NCBI RefSeq assembly: GCF_001746755.1
Contig: NZ_MCGG01000006.1
Span: forward strand, 1 to 46,634
Direction of reading: 5' to 3'
Length of the DNA stretch: 46,634 bases
From: Magnetovibrio blakemorei
GTDB taxonomy: Bacteria > Pseudomonadota > Alphaproteobacteria > Rhodospirillales > Magnetovibrionaceae
Made by a program: the position numbers and the translations under genes. Position 1 is the first letter of the stretch. Each line of letters opens with the position of its first letter. The notes under the pieces are model-generated. The model worked only from the letters and a program-made list of their open reading frames with translations, did no database searches and was not told where the DNA came from. Positions 20,021 to 28,946 of the stretch are shown piece after piece.

Positions 20021-20676
20021 CGCAAAATTCGCCAAGCAATCCCCCAAGCAACCCCCTGCGTGTGGGCATCGGGGGTCCGGTGGGGTCGGGTAAGACCGCG
20101 CTGTTGAAATCCTTGTGTCAGCGCATGCGCGATGTCTATGACATCGCCGCCATCACCAACGACATCTACACCCGCGAAGATGCAGAGTTTTTGACCCGCG
20201 AAGGGGCGTTGGATGCCGAGCGCATTGCCGGGGTGGAAACTGGCGGTTGTCCGCACACCGCGATCCGCGAAGATGCCTCCATGAATTTGGCGGCGGTGCG
20301 CGATATGACGCTGAAATTCAAGGGCCTGGAAGTTGTATTTGTGGAATCGGGCGGCGACAATCTGTCGGCGACGTTCTCCCCGGAGCTGGCGGATATTACG
20401 GTCTATGTGATTGACGTGTGCGCGGGTGATAAAATTCCCAGAAAGGGCGGTCCAGGTATCACCCGGTCCGATTTGCTGGTGATCAACAAAATTGAATTAG
20501 CTCCCTTGGTCGGGGCGGATTTGGGGGTGATGGATCGCGATGCCAAAAAAATGCGTGGGGAGCGCCCGTTTGTCTTTGCCAACGTGCAAAAAGGCGATGG
20601 TGTGACCGAAATTTTGGACTTCATCATCTCGGCAGGTGGGCTTGAATGCCGTGCAATTAAACACCAAATTGCCTGA
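20017..20676 (+). CDS. ureG: Urease accessory GTPase UreG
   Basis: A 219-residue SIMIBI-class GTPase that couples GTP hydrolysis to nickel insertion. The P-loop GGPVGSGKT is at residues 19-27, and the nickel-binding C78-P-H80 lies in [13 protein letters not shown]. The [18 protein letters not shown] region (about 109-126) and the NKIE guanine-specificity segment follow. It is the last gene of the urt-ure operon. No clear intrinsic terminator is visible before the next gene, 146 bp away. Confidence 0.97.
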   Translation: MTQNSPSNPPSNPLRVGIGGPVGSGKTALLKSLCQRMRDVYDIAAITNDIYTREDAEFLTREGALDAERIAGVETGGCPHTAIREDASMNLAAVRDMTLKFKGLEVVFVESGGDNLSATFSPELADITVYVIDVCAGDKIPRKGGPGITRSDLLVINKIELAPLVGADLGVMDRDAKKMRGERPFVFANVQKGDGVTEILDFIISAGGLECRAIKHQIA

Positions 20677-20822
20677 TATGGTTGTTTTTGTTGCTCGCGC
20701 CCAAGCTTTATATTACCATATTTTAATGTACTAAACATTGAGGGCGGAGATGGTCTGCGCCCCGATTTGGACCGACTGCCGGACACCTTGGAGCGTTGCC
20801 GGCGCGGGAGGGAGTTTTAGAC

Positions 20823-21152
20823 ATGAACAAGATTTCAATTGTACTCGCGTCGGCACTGGTCGTTGTTTTTACGCTGGTGGCCATGCCCACAACGTCCGAG
20901 GCTTGGTCCTGGCCTTGGAATTGGGGTGATGACAACTGGGGCGGCGGCCCATGGAATAATGGCCCTTGGGGCGGATATGGTTATCCCTATGGCGGCGGCT
21001 ATCCCGGTGGCTATTATCCCAATGGTGGCTATGGTTACCCCTATGGCGGCTACGGGTATCCGGCTTATGGTTATGGATATGCACCCTATGGTGCGCCATA
21101 TGCGGCCCAACCCCAGCCCCAGGCCCAGCCTCAGGCACAGCCGACAAGATAG
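20823..21152 (+). CDS. Secreted Gly/Tyr/Pro-rich protein, sulfur-globule-protein-like
   Basis: A 109-residue protein with a clear signal peptide (MNKISIVLASALVVVF to SEA). The mature part is almost wholly Gly, Tyr, Pro, Trp, Asn and Ala. It starts with WSWPWNWGDDNWGG, continues with repeats of GGYGYPYGG and YGYAPYG types, and ends in a Pro/Gln/Ala tail. Composition and architecture resemble sulfur globule envelope proteins of sulfur-oxidising bacteria, but low-complexity likeness is weak evidence and other structural envelope proteins are possible. I chose the ATG at 20823, with GGAGGGAG 8 bp upstream. It has its own intergenic region and a strong terminator. Confidence 0.75.
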   Translation: MNKISIVLASALVVVFTLVAMPTTSEAWSWPWNWGDDNWGGGPWNNGPWGGYGYPYGGGYPGGYYPNGGYGYPYGGYGYPAYGYGYAPYGAPYAAQPQPQAQPQAQPTR

Positions 21153-21175
21153 ACTGTTGGCATCAATTTTTGTGC

Positions 21176-21203
21176 AAAACCCCGCTCATTGAAGCGGGGT
21201 TTT
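21176..21203. terminator. Intrinsic terminator after the Gly/Tyr-rich gene
   Basis: AAAACCCCGCT (21176-21186) pairs perfectly with AGCGGGGTTTT (21193-21203) around a 6-nt loop, followed by CTT. It lies 24 bp after the stop codon at 21152 and would also work from the other strand. Confidence 0.88.
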
Positions 21204-21346
21204 CTTATGCCAGCACAACATAAAATCGTGTGTTGGTGTCGGACGGTAATATGTTAGAGAAGATGGATGAAAATACCATATGTCTACAGTGGGTGATAAG
21301 TGCCCATGCGGGTTGCGCAAAGGGGAAACTGTGTTATTCTGAGCGC

Positions 21347-21446
21347 TCATTGTCGCACCTAAATAATAGTCTATTAGCAGAAGCTTGGGCCACAACCGGT
21401 GTGCAGTATTGGGGATGTAAACGAGGCGTTGACGCCTCGTTTCTTA
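21347..21446 (+). ncRNA. Possible ~100-nt small RNA
   Basis: TTGCGC (21313-21318) and TATTCT (21335-21340), 16 bp apart, could start an RNA near 21347 that ends at the hairpin 21419-21442 followed by CTT. There is no ORF inside. The promoter match is only fair, and the hairpin could instead be a second terminator or an attenuator for the kinase gene. It is offered as a weak candidate. Confidence 0.25.
21419..21445 (+). terminator. Intrinsic-terminator-like hairpin ahead of the sensor kinase
   Basis: AAACGAGGCG (21419-21428) and CGCCTCGTTT (21433-21442) form a perfect 10-bp stem with a 4-nt loop, followed by CTT. It lies 48 bp before the kinase ATG, leaving little room for a separate kinase promoter downstream of it. 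Confidence 0.6.
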
Positions 21447-21490
21447 AATGGGGGGAGCCGATTTTTTTATCGGCTATATCGACTTAAGCA

Positions 21491-23812
21491 ATGTATCGCT
21501 TAGTCCGTAATTTTTCACTCGCCAGCGCTTTGTCCATCGCGATTGTGAGCGCGGTGCTCGGGCTCGTCTTGCACGGCAAGATGACGGATGAGATGGTCGT
21601 CGACACAGAGAGGCGTAATGCCTCTTTGTCGCGTTCGTTCGTCAACACACTGGGTATGAGCCTGCAGGCTTTTCTGGATCATGCAAAAAGTTGGCCCGTG
21701 GATAAACTTGCCGATAGCGAACAATTTGCCAAATTTGACAGCTATTTCCGCAATGCTACGGCCGGTTTAAACATTCTTATGGTTAAGGTTTATGAGCTTG
21801 ACGGGACGACGGTGTATTCCACCAATCACGCCCAGGTGGGGGAAAGGAAAGACCTCGATCTCGGCTTTCAAACAGCAAAGTCAGGTCATATTGTCAGCAA
21901 GTTGTTGTTTCGCTCCCAATTCAATACCTTCGACGGCCTGGTGGCCGATCGCGACTTGGTGTCGAGTTATGTTCCCGTGCGTATTGATGGTGAAATCATT
22001 GCGGTGTTGGACGTTTATTCCGATGTGACTCCAACGGTGTTGCGGATCAGGCAGGCCAGTCTGGAATTGGTGGCGCTTTTGGTCGCTTTGTTCGGTGGCT
22101 TGTTTTTGATTTTGTATTTTTTTGCCCGTCACGCCGAGGGGATAATCAAAAAGCAATATGACGAAAAACAGCACGAAATTGAAGAACGTCGTCAAGCCGA
22201 AGCGGCTTTGATGGCCAGTGAAAATCGCTTGCAGGATTTTTTGGATGCGGCTTCAGAATGGCTTTGGGAAAGTGATGTGGACCATAAGTTGGTTTTTCTC
22301 AGCCGCCGCTTTGAAGACGTTCTGGATTTGAAGATTGAAGATTACTTGGGTAAATCACGAATCAATTACAGTGATGAAACCATAGAAACAAATACGCTAA
22401 AGTGGCAGCGTCACGTCGAAGATTTGGAAGCTCATCGGTCCTTTCGTGATTTTGTCTATGCCCTGAATGGGCGGGATAAGAAGGTCTTTATACGGATCAA
22501 CGGGATGCCTGTTTTTGATGCCAACGGAACCTTTAAGGGCTACCGTGGCACAGGCACCAATGTCACCGAACACATTTTGTTGGAACAAGAACGCCAACGT
22601 TCCGAACAACAGTCCGCATTGGCGTTTCGGGCCAGTCCGGCACTTGTTGCCGTGTCGGGCCTCAAAAGCGGTATCCATCATGACGTAAACGAAAAATGGT
22701 TGACGACGCTTGGTTTCAAACGAGAAGAAGTGATCGGCAAAAGTGCTGTCGAGCTTGGGGTGTGGGCCGAACCAAGTGACCGCCAACGTCTGATCGGTGA
22801 AATTACGGATCATGGCCGTATTGATTCTTTCGAAGCGAAATTGAAATTAAAATCCGGGGAAATCAGAGACTTTTTGATCAATGGGGAAGTGATTGCTTTT
22901 GACGGTGAAGATCGTTTGATGCTGGTCGCCCAAGATATCACCGCGCGCAAATATGAAGAGCTGATGCTGCAAGCTTCGCACGACATTTTGGAAAACCGCG
23001 TCCGCGAACGCACCCAGGCCTTGTATGAAGCAAAGGAAGGTGCGGAGATGGCAAGCCGCGCCAAATCCGAATTTTTAGCCAATATGTCTCATGAATTGCG
23101 CACGCCTTTGAACGCAATCATTGGCTTTTCGGACATCATTCAATTGCAAATGTTTGGCGCGGTCGGAGAGTCTCTGTATGTGGATTACGCCGGACACATC
23201 AAAGATTCCGGCGAACATTTGCTGACCCTGATTAACGACATCTTGGACGTATCGGCCATTGAAGCGGGTAAGTTTGAACTGCGCGAGGAAGAGGTCAATA
23301 TCGACGAATGTGTGCAGTCCTGTTTGCGTCTGGTCAATGAGCGGGCGGGGCAAAAAAGTTTGACCATAAAGCGCGATATCGATGCCAACTTGCCCCACAT
23401 GTTTGGTGACGAGCGGCGCGTGAAACAGATCGTCATCAACCTGCTCTCCAACTCCGTGAAGTTTACGCCTCGGGGTGGGGATATTTTGATCCGGGCTCAT
23501 GTGGATGGCCGGGGGGGCCTGATTTTGTCCGTTAAGGACAACGGCATTGGGATTGCCAAAGAAGATATCCCCAAGGTCCTCAGCCCCTTTGGTCAGGTCG
23601 ACAGCTCGTTGGCGCGTGAATACGAAGGGACGGGTTTGGGGCTGCACTTGGTGCGCCAATTTGTCGAATTGCACGGCGGCAAGTTGGTTATTGTCAGCGA
23701 AGTCGGTAAAGGCACGGAAGTGAGCGCTCATTTCCCGCCCGGTCGCATGACCTATGAGAGCGCTCCCTTTTCCCCTCATGACCGTAGTAAAACGCGCAAC
23801 GGTATTGCGTAA
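21491..23812 (+). CDS. Membrane sensor histidine kinase (sensor-PAS-PAS-HisKA-HATPase)
   Basis: A 773-residue orphan kinase. TM1 (about 11-30) is followed by a periplasmic sensor of about 150 residues and TM2 (about 188-212). A coiled coil and two PAS domains come next (about 243-360, ending [14 protein letters not shown], and about 375-490, ending [12 protein letters not shown]). HisKA carries H534 in [15 protein letters not shown]. The HATPase domain has [21 protein letters not shown] and GTGLGLHL. The catalytic half is closely similar to the kinase at 1400-3637, so both belong to the PleC/PdhS-like group. There is no receiver domain. The ATG at 21491 has only a weak ribosome site and follows a T-loop hairpin. 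Confidence 0.88.
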   Translation: MYRLVRNFSLASALSIAIVSAVLGLVLHGKMTDEMVVDTERRNASLSRSFVNTLGMSLQAFLDHAKSWPVDKLADSEQFAKFDSYFRNATAGLNILMVKVYELDGTTVYSTNHAQVGERKDLDLGFQTAKSGHIVSKLLFRSQFNTFDGLVADRDLVSSYVPVRIDGEIIAVLDVYSDVTPTVLRIRQASLELVALLVALFGGLFLILYFFARHAEGIIKKQYDEKQHEIEERRQAEAALMASENRLQDFLDAASEWLWESDVDHKLVFLSRRFEDVLDLKIEDYLGKSRINYSDETIETNTLKWQRHVEDLEAHRSFRDFVYALNGRDKKVFIRINGMPVFDANGTFKGYRGTGTNVTEHILLEQERQRSEQQSALAFRASPALVAVSGLKSGIHHDVNEKWLTTLGFKREEVIGKSAVELGVWAEPSDRQRLIGEITDHGRIDSFEAKLKLKSGEIRDFLINGEVIAFDGEDRLMLVAQDITARKYEELMLQASHDILENRVRERTQALYEAKEGAEMASRAKSEFLANMSHELRTPLNAIIGFSDIIQLQMFGAVGESLYVDYAGHIKDSGEHLLTLINDILDVSAIEAGKFELREEEVNIDECVQSCLRLVNERAGQKSLTIKRDIDANLPHMFGDERRVKQIVINLLSNSVKFTPRGGDILIRAHVDGRGGLILSVKDNGIGIAKEDIPKVLSPFGQVDSSLAREYEGTGLGLHLVRQFVELHGGKLVIVSEVGKGTEVSAHFPPGRMTYESAPFSPHDRSKTRNGIA

Positions 23813-23965
23813 GTCCAGCTTCTCCCATTGGAGGGCATAAGGGGTGGTAATTGTGCTCAGGGGTGGGTATATTCGCTAAAGCTTAAGTATGGCGGATCCG
23901 GTGTTGGCGCAAAGCCACGGTGGTAAGGCCTAGACGTCACTGTGAATTGTTATAAGGAGCCGGAC

Positions 23966-24352
23966 ATGGCCACCATCGCGTTGACCGCCGACAATCTCGA
24001 AGCCACAATCGAGAATAATGATATTGTTTTGATCGATTTTTGGGCTGACTGGTGCGGCCCCTGTAAAATGTTTGGTCCGATTTTCGAAGCCGCATCCGAA
24101 GTCCACCCCGACGTTACGTTCGCCAAATGCGACACAGAGTCCGAACAGGTCGTCGCGGCGCAATTTGGCATCCAGTCCATCCCCACCGTTGCTGCGTTTC
24201 GCGAGCAGATCTTGGTCTTCTCCCAACCCGGTGCGTTACCCGAAGACGCTTTGGCCCAACTGTTGACCCAGCTCAAAGCGTTGGATATGGACGATGTGCG
24301 CAAAAAGATCGCCGAAGCGCAGGCCCAGGCCGAACTTCACGGCGACGACTGA
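23966..24352 (+). CDS. Thioredoxin family protein
   Basis: A 128-residue cytoplasmic thioredoxin-fold protein with the classical active site WCGPC (29-33, redox pair C30/C33) and the cis-proline P73 in SIPTVAAF. It is about 20 residues longer than standard TrxA. The extra C-terminal helix is charged and Ala/Gln-rich (KKIAEAQAQAELHGDD). Substrate is unknown; general disulfide reduction is the default inference. The ATG at 23966 follows AAGGAG at a good distance. It converges with the lipoprotein gene at 24379. Confidence 0.92.
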   Translation: MATIALTADNLEATIENNDIVLIDFWADWCGPCKMFGPIFEAASEVHPDVTFAKCDTESEQVVAAQFGIQSIPTVAAFREQILVFSQPGALPEDALAQLLTQLKALDMDDVRKKIAEAQAQAELHGDD

Positions 24353-24378
24353 GCCACAGTTTTCCGTTTATCATAAAG

Positions 24379-25524
24379 CTATAGATGATCTAGGCGCGTG
24401 ACCTGAACGCGGCGATTGACTTCGCCATCGGGATGATCCCAGTCCAAGAGTTGACTTTCGCCAAAGCCCACGGCCTCAAGGCGTGCTGGGTCAATGGCAA
24501 ATGTCGTGACCAAATAGTTTGATACCGCTTGGGCGCGTTGGCTCGACAATTTCAAGTTATAGTCATCTAAGCCCACCGCATCGGTATGTCCGGCAATTTG
24601 AAAACGGTAGTTGTTCAATTCACCATAGGTCAGCGCTTCACCCAACGTGTTCAAAGTGTCCATGGTTTCGGGCTTCAAGGTGGCACTGTCGAATTCAAAA
24701 TAGACTTTGATGTTGACCGATGGCGGCGGAGCATCTGGCGTGATGGCGGCCAATGTTTCGACCATGGCGGAAGGTGGGATTTGGGGCGTTTGAGGGCCAG
24801 AGGTGCACGAGCCTTGTTGGTCTGTAGCGGTGAGACCCGCCGCTAAAATGAGGCTGTCGCCTTGTTTGAGATAATCGGTTGAACACGTTGCACACAAATC
24901 ACGCGCTCGGGTAAAGAGCCTTAAATTTCGGTTGATAAGGTCCGTGTGCTGACCAAAGTGAAGCGCATCTTTTAGGGTCAGAACGGCTTGATCCAGGCGT
25001 CCCGATAGTCCTTGGGAAACCCCCAAGTTGTTCAAAATGCCGGCATCGTTCGGGCAAAGTTCCAAGGCTTTTCGGTAAGCGATCTCAGCATCGCCGTAGC
25101 GGTTCATAGTGTCGTTGGCGATGCCGATGGCCGAATACAAGCGCCAGTCGCCGGTTGTGCCTTGGGTGGCGCGTTCCAATTGTGCCAGCCCTTGCAAGCT
25201 GTTGCCTTGGAGCAAGGACAACTTGCCCCGTTCTGCCCAAAATTTGGTATCGTTGGCGAAAGCAGTGGGGGGTGTGTCGAGCACCTGGGCGGCGTCTTCA
25301 ATACGCCCCGCCCAGCGTAAGGTGCGCGCCAAATTCAAGCGGGCTTCACGATCATTGGGCTTGTCACGAAGCCGCTTTTCAGCATCCTCGATGGCCTCAT
25401 GGAAGGCCGTGCTGTATTCTGGTGATGTCTGCGCCAGGGGCTTTGGCGTTTCAGACGTGATGCACGCGCTGAGCCAGAAGGTTGCGGACAATACCAAAAT
25501 ACGGCGCGGGATGCTCATGTTCAT
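24379..25524 (-). CDS. TPR-OmpA family lipoprotein
   Basis: A 381-residue outer-membrane lipoprotein. The signal peptide ends in the lipobox LSAC. Tetratricopeptide-like repeats follow (about 40-215, for example NLARTLRWAGRIEDAAQVL and NNLGVSQGLSGRLDQAV). An OmpA/MotB peptidoglycan-binding domain comes at the C-terminus (YFEFDSATLKPET, AGHTDAVG, LSSQRAQAVSNYL, VGFGESQ, NRRVQVTRL). It probably tethers a protein complex to peptidoglycan. I place the start at the ATG 25524 behind GGAAACGG; ATG 25518 is equally possible. The open frame continues upstream to 25686 but without a ribosome site. Confidence 0.85.
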   Translation of the reverse strand: MNMSIPRRILVLSATFWLSACITSETPKPLAQTSPEYSTAFHEAIEDAEKRLRDKPNDREARLNLARTLRWAGRIEDAAQVLDTPPTAFANDTKFWAERGKLSLLQGNSLQGLAQLERATQGTTGDWRLYSAIGIANDTMNRYGDAEIAYRKALELCPNDAGILNNLGVSQGLSGRLDQAVLTLKDALHFGQHTDLINRNLRLFTRARDLCATCSTDYLKQGDSLILAAGLTATDQQGSCTSGPQTPQIPPSAMVETLAAITPDAPPPSVNIKVYFEFDSATLKPETMDTLNTLGEALTYGELNNYRFQIAGHTDAVGLDDYNLKLSSQRAQAVSNYLVTTFAIDPARLEAVGFGESQLLDWDHPDGEVNRRVQVTRLDHL

Positions 25525-25686
25525 TTCCGTTTCCAATTGTTTTGGGGTAACAAGCGGTATAGCCGCACCCGGGCGTATGCAACAGTGATGGGCGTCACAA
25601 AAAAAGTTGAATATCCCTACACATTGGTGGGTGTTACACGCTTTTCCCTGTGTCAGAATGCGTGCCTGGAAACAGGAGCCACTCAC

Positions 25687-26922
25687 ATGAGCATTTCACC
25701 GTCAATCCGCATTGAAGATCCCACCGCTCAAAAGCCAGAAGTCCCTTCCGGGTTTGCCTTGTTTAATTACGGCTTTCGCCCGTTTTTTTTCTTGGCCGGG
25801 CTGTTTGCGGTGGTGAGCGTTTTGGTGTGGGTTGGGCTTTATGCGGGCCATGTTGAATTGAATTTGGTTGCGTCGCCGGCTTTGTGGCATGGCCATGAAA
25901 TGGTGTTTGGCTACACCACCGCCGCGATTGCCGGATTTTTTCTCACAGTGGTACCCAATTGGACCAAGGTGAAGGCGCGCAAGGGAAACATTTTGATTGT
26001 GCTGAGCGCGTTGTGGCTGTTGGGTCGGGTGGCATTTTGGGCGCAGGGCTATATCCCTTATGCGCTGGTGTTTGTCGCAGATATGTTATTTTTGCTCACG
26101 TTCACCGCTCAGGTTATTTCGCCCCTGATTGATCCCCAACATCGTCGCCAATTTATGTTCGTGCCTATCCTTGTTGCGATGATTGCGGCCAATGCCATGA
26201 CCCATTTGGGCATACTGGGTTTTGAGGCCTTTGGTTTGGATTGGGGTACCCACGGCATTACTTTGGGCTTGGACACCGTCATCGTGCTGATCGTCATTAT
26301 GGGGGGGCGGGTCACGCCAAGTTTTACGTCCAGCTATTTGGGCCACGGCAATCCGGCCATTAAAGTTCACCAACGTCCCAAATTGGATCGCTTCGTTTTG
26401 GGGGCGACGTGGGCGTTGCTGGTGGTCGATCAGGTGATGCCCGCCAGTCCCGTTGCGGGCGTGGTGGCGTTGGTGGCGGCGGTATTGCATGGTGCGCGCC
26501 TGTCGGGCTGGCAAGGGTTGCGCACACTGTCCAATCCGATTTTATGGGTGTTGCACTTAGGCTATTTGTGGCTGGTGGTGGGCTTGGTATTGCGCGGGCT
26601 CAGCGATTTTGGTCTGGTCGTGGCGGTGGATGCCGTACATGCGCTGACCATCGGTGCCATCGGTACCATTACGTTGGGGGTGATGACGCGCGCCGCGTTG
26701 GGCCATACGGGGCGCGCTGTGAAAGCGGCTCCATCCATTGTGGGGGCGTACGTGCTGGTCTCTGTCGCGGCGCTCAGTCGTTTGGCGGTGATCGTCTGGC
26801 CTGACCTTACGGCGGTCTTGGTGATGGTTTCCGGGGCCGCGTGGAGCGCCGCGTTCATCATTTTTGTCGGTGTCTATCTGCCGATCCTTTTGCGCCCCCG
26901 TATTGACGGGCGACCGGGTTAG
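25687..26922 (+). CDS. nnrS: NnrS family membrane protein
   Basis: A 411-residue inner-membrane protein with about 12 helices. The family motif WHGHEMVFGY is near residue 65, a GGRVTPSFT segment lies in the middle, and TLGVMTRAALGHTGR lies toward the end. NnrS proteins bind haem and copper and protect against nitric oxide and nitrosative stress in denitrifiers and others. No NO reductase or NorR/NnrR gene is adjacent. The ATG at 25687 follows GGAG. The open frame extends 50 codons upstream into the divergent promoter region and is not coding there. Confidence 0.9.
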   Translation: MSISPSIRIEDPTAQKPEVPSGFALFNYGFRPFFFLAGLFAVVSVLVWVGLYAGHVELNLVASPALWHGHEMVFGYTTAAIAGFFLTVVPNWTKVKARKGNILIVLSALWLLGRVAFWAQGYIPYALVFVADMLFLLTFTAQVISPLIDPQHRRQFMFVPILVAMIAANAMTHLGILGFEAFGLDWGTHGITLGLDTVIVLIVIMGGRVTPSFTSSYLGHGNPAIKVHQRPKLDRFVLGATWALLVVDQVMPASPVAGVVALVAAVLHGARLSGWQGLRTLSNPILWVLHLGYLWLVVGLVLRGLSDFGLVVAVDAVHALTIGAIGTITLGVMTRAALGHTGRAVKAAPSIVGAYVLVSVAALSRLAVIVWPDLTAVLVMVSGAAWSAAFIIFVGVYLPILLRPRIDGRPG

Positions 26923-26941
26923 CGGCGAAGATTGATGCACG

Positions 26942-27211
26942 ATGAGCTTTTTACCCAACGACAGGCCACAAACGTGGTTCGATGAATTTCTGAGCGAAGT
27001 GGCGAGCGACCATCGTCAACTGTTGGCGTGCCGTGAAGCACGTCAAGGGCGCAGCGATTGGTCGTTCGAACACGCCGTCAAGCGCACCCAGAGCTTTTAT
27101 GACGAGCGTTTTAACGGCTATCATAAAGTCGGCTCAATTACGGGCGCGCAATTGGATAGATTGCTGGTGCTGGTTGAGGCTTTGGGGCGCGATGATTTCC
27201 CGGAAGTCTGA
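26942..27211 (+). CDS. Hypothetical 89-residue protein
   Basis: A small acidic/basic soluble protein (MSFLPNDRPQTWFDEF to GRDDFPEV) that starts 19 bp after the nnrS stop on the same strand, so it is probably co-transcribed with it. It has no signal peptide, no membrane segment, no Cys, and no motif that I recognise. Codon choice looks native. No overlapping frame is better. Function unknown. Confidence 0.55.
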   Translation: MSFLPNDRPQTWFDEFLSEVASDHRQLLACREARQGRSDWSFEHAVKRTQSFYDERFNGYHKVGSITGAQLDRLLVLVEALGRDDFPEV

Positions 27212-27242
27212 AGCGCACTTTCTGCTGGCGCCCAGGGCAATT

Positions 27243-27283
27243 TTGCCCGCTCCGACATGTTCAATCTGTTTTTAAGCGGGCAA
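27243..27283 (-). terminator. Weak long-loop hairpin after the receiver gene
   Basis: TTGCCCGCT (27243-27251) and AGCGGGCAA (27275-27283) form a 9-bp inverted repeat with a 23-nt loop that overlaps the stop of the minus-strand receiver gene. There is no proper U-run, so termination is uncertain. Confidence 0.3.
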
Positions 27284-27637
27284 TAGGGTTTTGACCGTGT
27301 TGAGAAAGACTTCAATATCAACCGGCTTGGAGATGTAGGCGTTGCAGCCCAGGCTGTACATGTCATCACGCAAGTCCGAAGTGCCCATGGCCGACAAGGC
27401 AATCACAGGGGTTTTTGCCGTTTGTGTCATTTTGCGCAAAGATTTTAAGACAACGGTGCCGTCCATGATGGGCATTTTGATGTCGAGGATGATCAGGTCT
27501 GGGTTTGCCGCTTGTGCTTGCTTAAGCCCTTCTTGACCGTCATGAGCCTCCAAGGCTTTATGTCCGCCATGTTTGATATACACCGACAACAGGGCGCAAA
27601 TATCAAGATCGTCATCGATGATAAGGATAGTGCTCAT
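27272..27637 (-). CDS. Single-domain response regulator (DivK-like receiver)
   Basis: A 121-residue stand-alone REC domain with no output domain. The acidic pocket is D8-D10, the phospho-acceptor is D52 (LDIKMPIMDG), the switch residue is S82 and the conserved lysine is K104. The C-terminal segment GCNAYISKPVD followed by FLNTVKTLLP closely resembles DivK of alphaproteobacteria, which is controlled by PleC/DivJ-type kinases. Two kinases of that general type lie in this window, so a functional link is possible but unproven. It converges with the small gene at 26942 and is divergent from 27717. Confidence 0.9.
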   Translation of the reverse strand: MSTILIIDDDLDICALLSVYIKHGGHKALEAHDGQEGLKQAQAANPDLIILDIKMPIMDGTVVLKSLRKMTQTAKTPVIALSAMGTSDLRDDMYSLGCNAYISKPVDIEVFLNTVKTLLPA

Positions 27638-27716
27638 GGTTGGCTCGTATATTTGTTAAAAAGTCTGTATATCGTATCCGTAATTTTAGACCAAATGATC
27701 CAAAGGAAAAGTAAAT

Positions 27717-28148
27717 ATGGCCTCATTGAACGCCAACACCACAGGGCTGGGCGCTTTGTTGCGCGGGGAAATGAGCTTAAAACGTGCATTTTGGCTGTGG
27801 GGGGGCGTCGGGTGCGTCGGTCAGCTGGTGGCGATTTCAACTGTTATGTTGGCCCTGTCCGATGCCGTTGACGACTTTGTCGGGTGGGCGATTCTCGCCT
27901 GGATTGGGTTTCTTTATTTTTATTTCATCGTTGTGCTGGTGGGCATTTGGCGGGTTTCCGGGCGGATTTTGGCCAGCCATAAACAGGCCGAACTTCAGGG
28001 CGAACAACAGGGCGAACATCTGGTGGATAGCGCCCCGCGTGAGCAAAAGTCAGCTGCCCGTGCCGCACGCGTGATGGTTCTTCTGGGCGCTTTGACGATG
28101 GTGGCGGTAACCGTTCAAGTCTTGTTTATAGGCGGATCGCCTCATTAA
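27717..28148 (+). CDS. Small membrane protein of unknown function
   Basis: A 143-residue protein with three predicted membrane helices (about 25-47, 55-80, 118-138). A cytoplasmic Gln/Glu/Lys-rich linker (KQAELQGEQQGEHLVDSAPREQK) separates the last two. The segment WLWGGVGCVGQL near residue 26 marks the first helix. No family is recognised. AAGGAAAAG precedes the ATG at 27717. The gene is probably a single-gene unit, 67 bp before the DUF3126 gene. Confidence 0.65.
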   Translation: MASLNANTTGLGALLRGEMSLKRAFWLWGGVGCVGQLVAISTVMLALSDAVDDFVGWAILAWIGFLYFYFIVVLVGIWRVSGRILASHKQAELQGEQQGEHLVDSAPREQKSAARAARVMVLLGALTMVAVTVQVLFIGGSPH

Positions 28149-28215
28149 TTATGACGTCGGACGTGCGGCTGTGCTAAAAGTTGTGACCCTAATTTAAAGA
28201 GTTGATGAGAACCCT

Positions 28216-28440
28216 ATGAGAACCACAGAAATTGCCCGCGTGCAGGCCTACCTGCGCCAAGCCTTCAGCAACAACCGCATCACCGTGCCGCCCGTCATGA
28301 AAGCGGATGCGCCGATTGAGGTTTATATCGGTGATGAATTTATCGGCGTTTTGCACCGTGACGAAGATGAGGGCGAAGTGTCGTACTCCTTGGTCATGAC
28401 CATTTTGGATATGGACCTGCCGCCGCTGCCTGAACTTTAG
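28216..28440 (+). CDS. DUF3126 family protein
   Basis: A 74-residue cytoplasmic protein matching the small alphaproteobacterial DUF3126 family. It has ARVQAYLRQAF at the start, EVYIGDEFIGVLHRDEDEGE in the middle and an acidic C-terminal MTILDMDLPP. Function is unknown. The gene sits directly upstream of arfB on the same strand. Its presence supports assignment of the window to the Alphaproteobacteria. Confidence 0.88.
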   Translation: MRTTEIARVQAYLRQAFSNNRITVPPVMKADAPIEVYIGDEFIGVLHRDEDEGEVSYSLVMTILDMDLPPLPEL

Positions 28441-28473
28441 GGCGAAGTGGCCGTCGGGCCGTGAGTGATTCGC

Positions 28474-28899
28474 ATGATCCGCGTCACCAACACCATTGTT
28501 CTGTCTGACGACGAAATTGAAGAGCGCTTCGTGCGCGCTCCCGGTCCGGGCGGTCAAAACGTCAACAAGCTCGAAACGGCGGTTCAGCTGCGCTTTGATG
28601 CGGCGCGCTCTGATGCGATCAGTGCCGGTGTTTTTGTCCGCCTCAAAGGTTTGGCGGGGCGGCGTATGACCCAGGACGGTGTGGTGGTGATCGCGGCCAG
28701 ACGCTTTCGCACCCGGGAACGCAATCGTGCCGATGCCTTGGAACGGTTGGTGGCGCTCATTCGTGAAGCGGCTACGCCGCCTCGGCCTCGCCATGCAACG
28801 CGTCCAACGCTGGCATCTAAACATCGCCGCCTTGAAGGCAAGCAAAAGCGCGCAAGCGTGAAAAAGGCGCGTGGCCGGGTTCGCGATATCGATGCCTGA
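28474..28899 (+). CDS. arfB: Alternative ribosome-rescue factor (ArfB/YaeJ family peptidyl-tRNA hydrolase)
   Basis: A 141-residue codon-independent release-factor-like protein that hydrolyses peptidyl-tRNA on stalled ribosomes. The catalytic GGQ lies in APGPGGQNVNK, near residue 28. The basic C-terminal tail (SKHRRLEGKQKRASVKKARGR) is the part that in ArfB enters the empty mRNA channel. I prefer the ATG at 28474, because MIRVTNTIVLSDDEI aligns with E. coli ArfB. A GTG at 28465 would add three residues. A 14-bp tandem repeat begins at its stop codon. Confidence 0.9.
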   Translation: MIRVTNTIVLSDDEIEERFVRAPGPGGQNVNKLETAVQLRFDAARSDAISAGVFVRLKGLAGRRMTQDGVVVIAARRFRTRERNRADALERLVALIREAATPPRPRHATRPTLASKHRRLEGKQKRASVKKARGRVRDIDA

Positions 28900-28938
28900 G
28901 CGCGGAGAACTGAGCGCGGAGAACTGAGCATGGAGAAC
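28897..28938. repeat. Three tandem 14-bp repeats at the arfB stop
   Basis: The unit TGAGCGCGGAGAAC occurs at 28897-28910 and 28911-28924 and, with two changes, as TGAGCATGGAGAAC at 28925-28938. The first TGA is the arfB stop codon. The array fills the gap between convergent arfB and the DUF6489 gene. It is probably a slippage product with no known role. Confidence 0.85.
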
Positions 28939-28946
28939 TGGGCGCG

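Larger units (their letters stand above)
21153..21490. other. Non-coding interval before the second sensor kinase
   Basis: This 338-bp gap holds two intrinsic-terminator-like hairpins (21176-21203 and 21419-21445), a possible short RNA between them, and a third inverted repeat AGCCGAT/ATCGGCT (21456-21475) with a T-rich loop just before the kinase start. An 85-codon open frame at 21230-21487 has no ribosome site and no protein-like composition, and I do not call it. Confidence 0.6.

Noticed and set aside
20679-20695. A sigma-54-like TGG...TTGC motif ahead of the Gly/Tyr-rich gene
   Set aside because: The GG and GC elements are 13 bp apart instead of the required 12, and the -24 block lacks the usual CAC.
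21230-21487. An 85-codon frame before the second kinase
   Set aside because: It has no ribosome site, runs through a terminator-like hairpin and shows no family or compositional signal.
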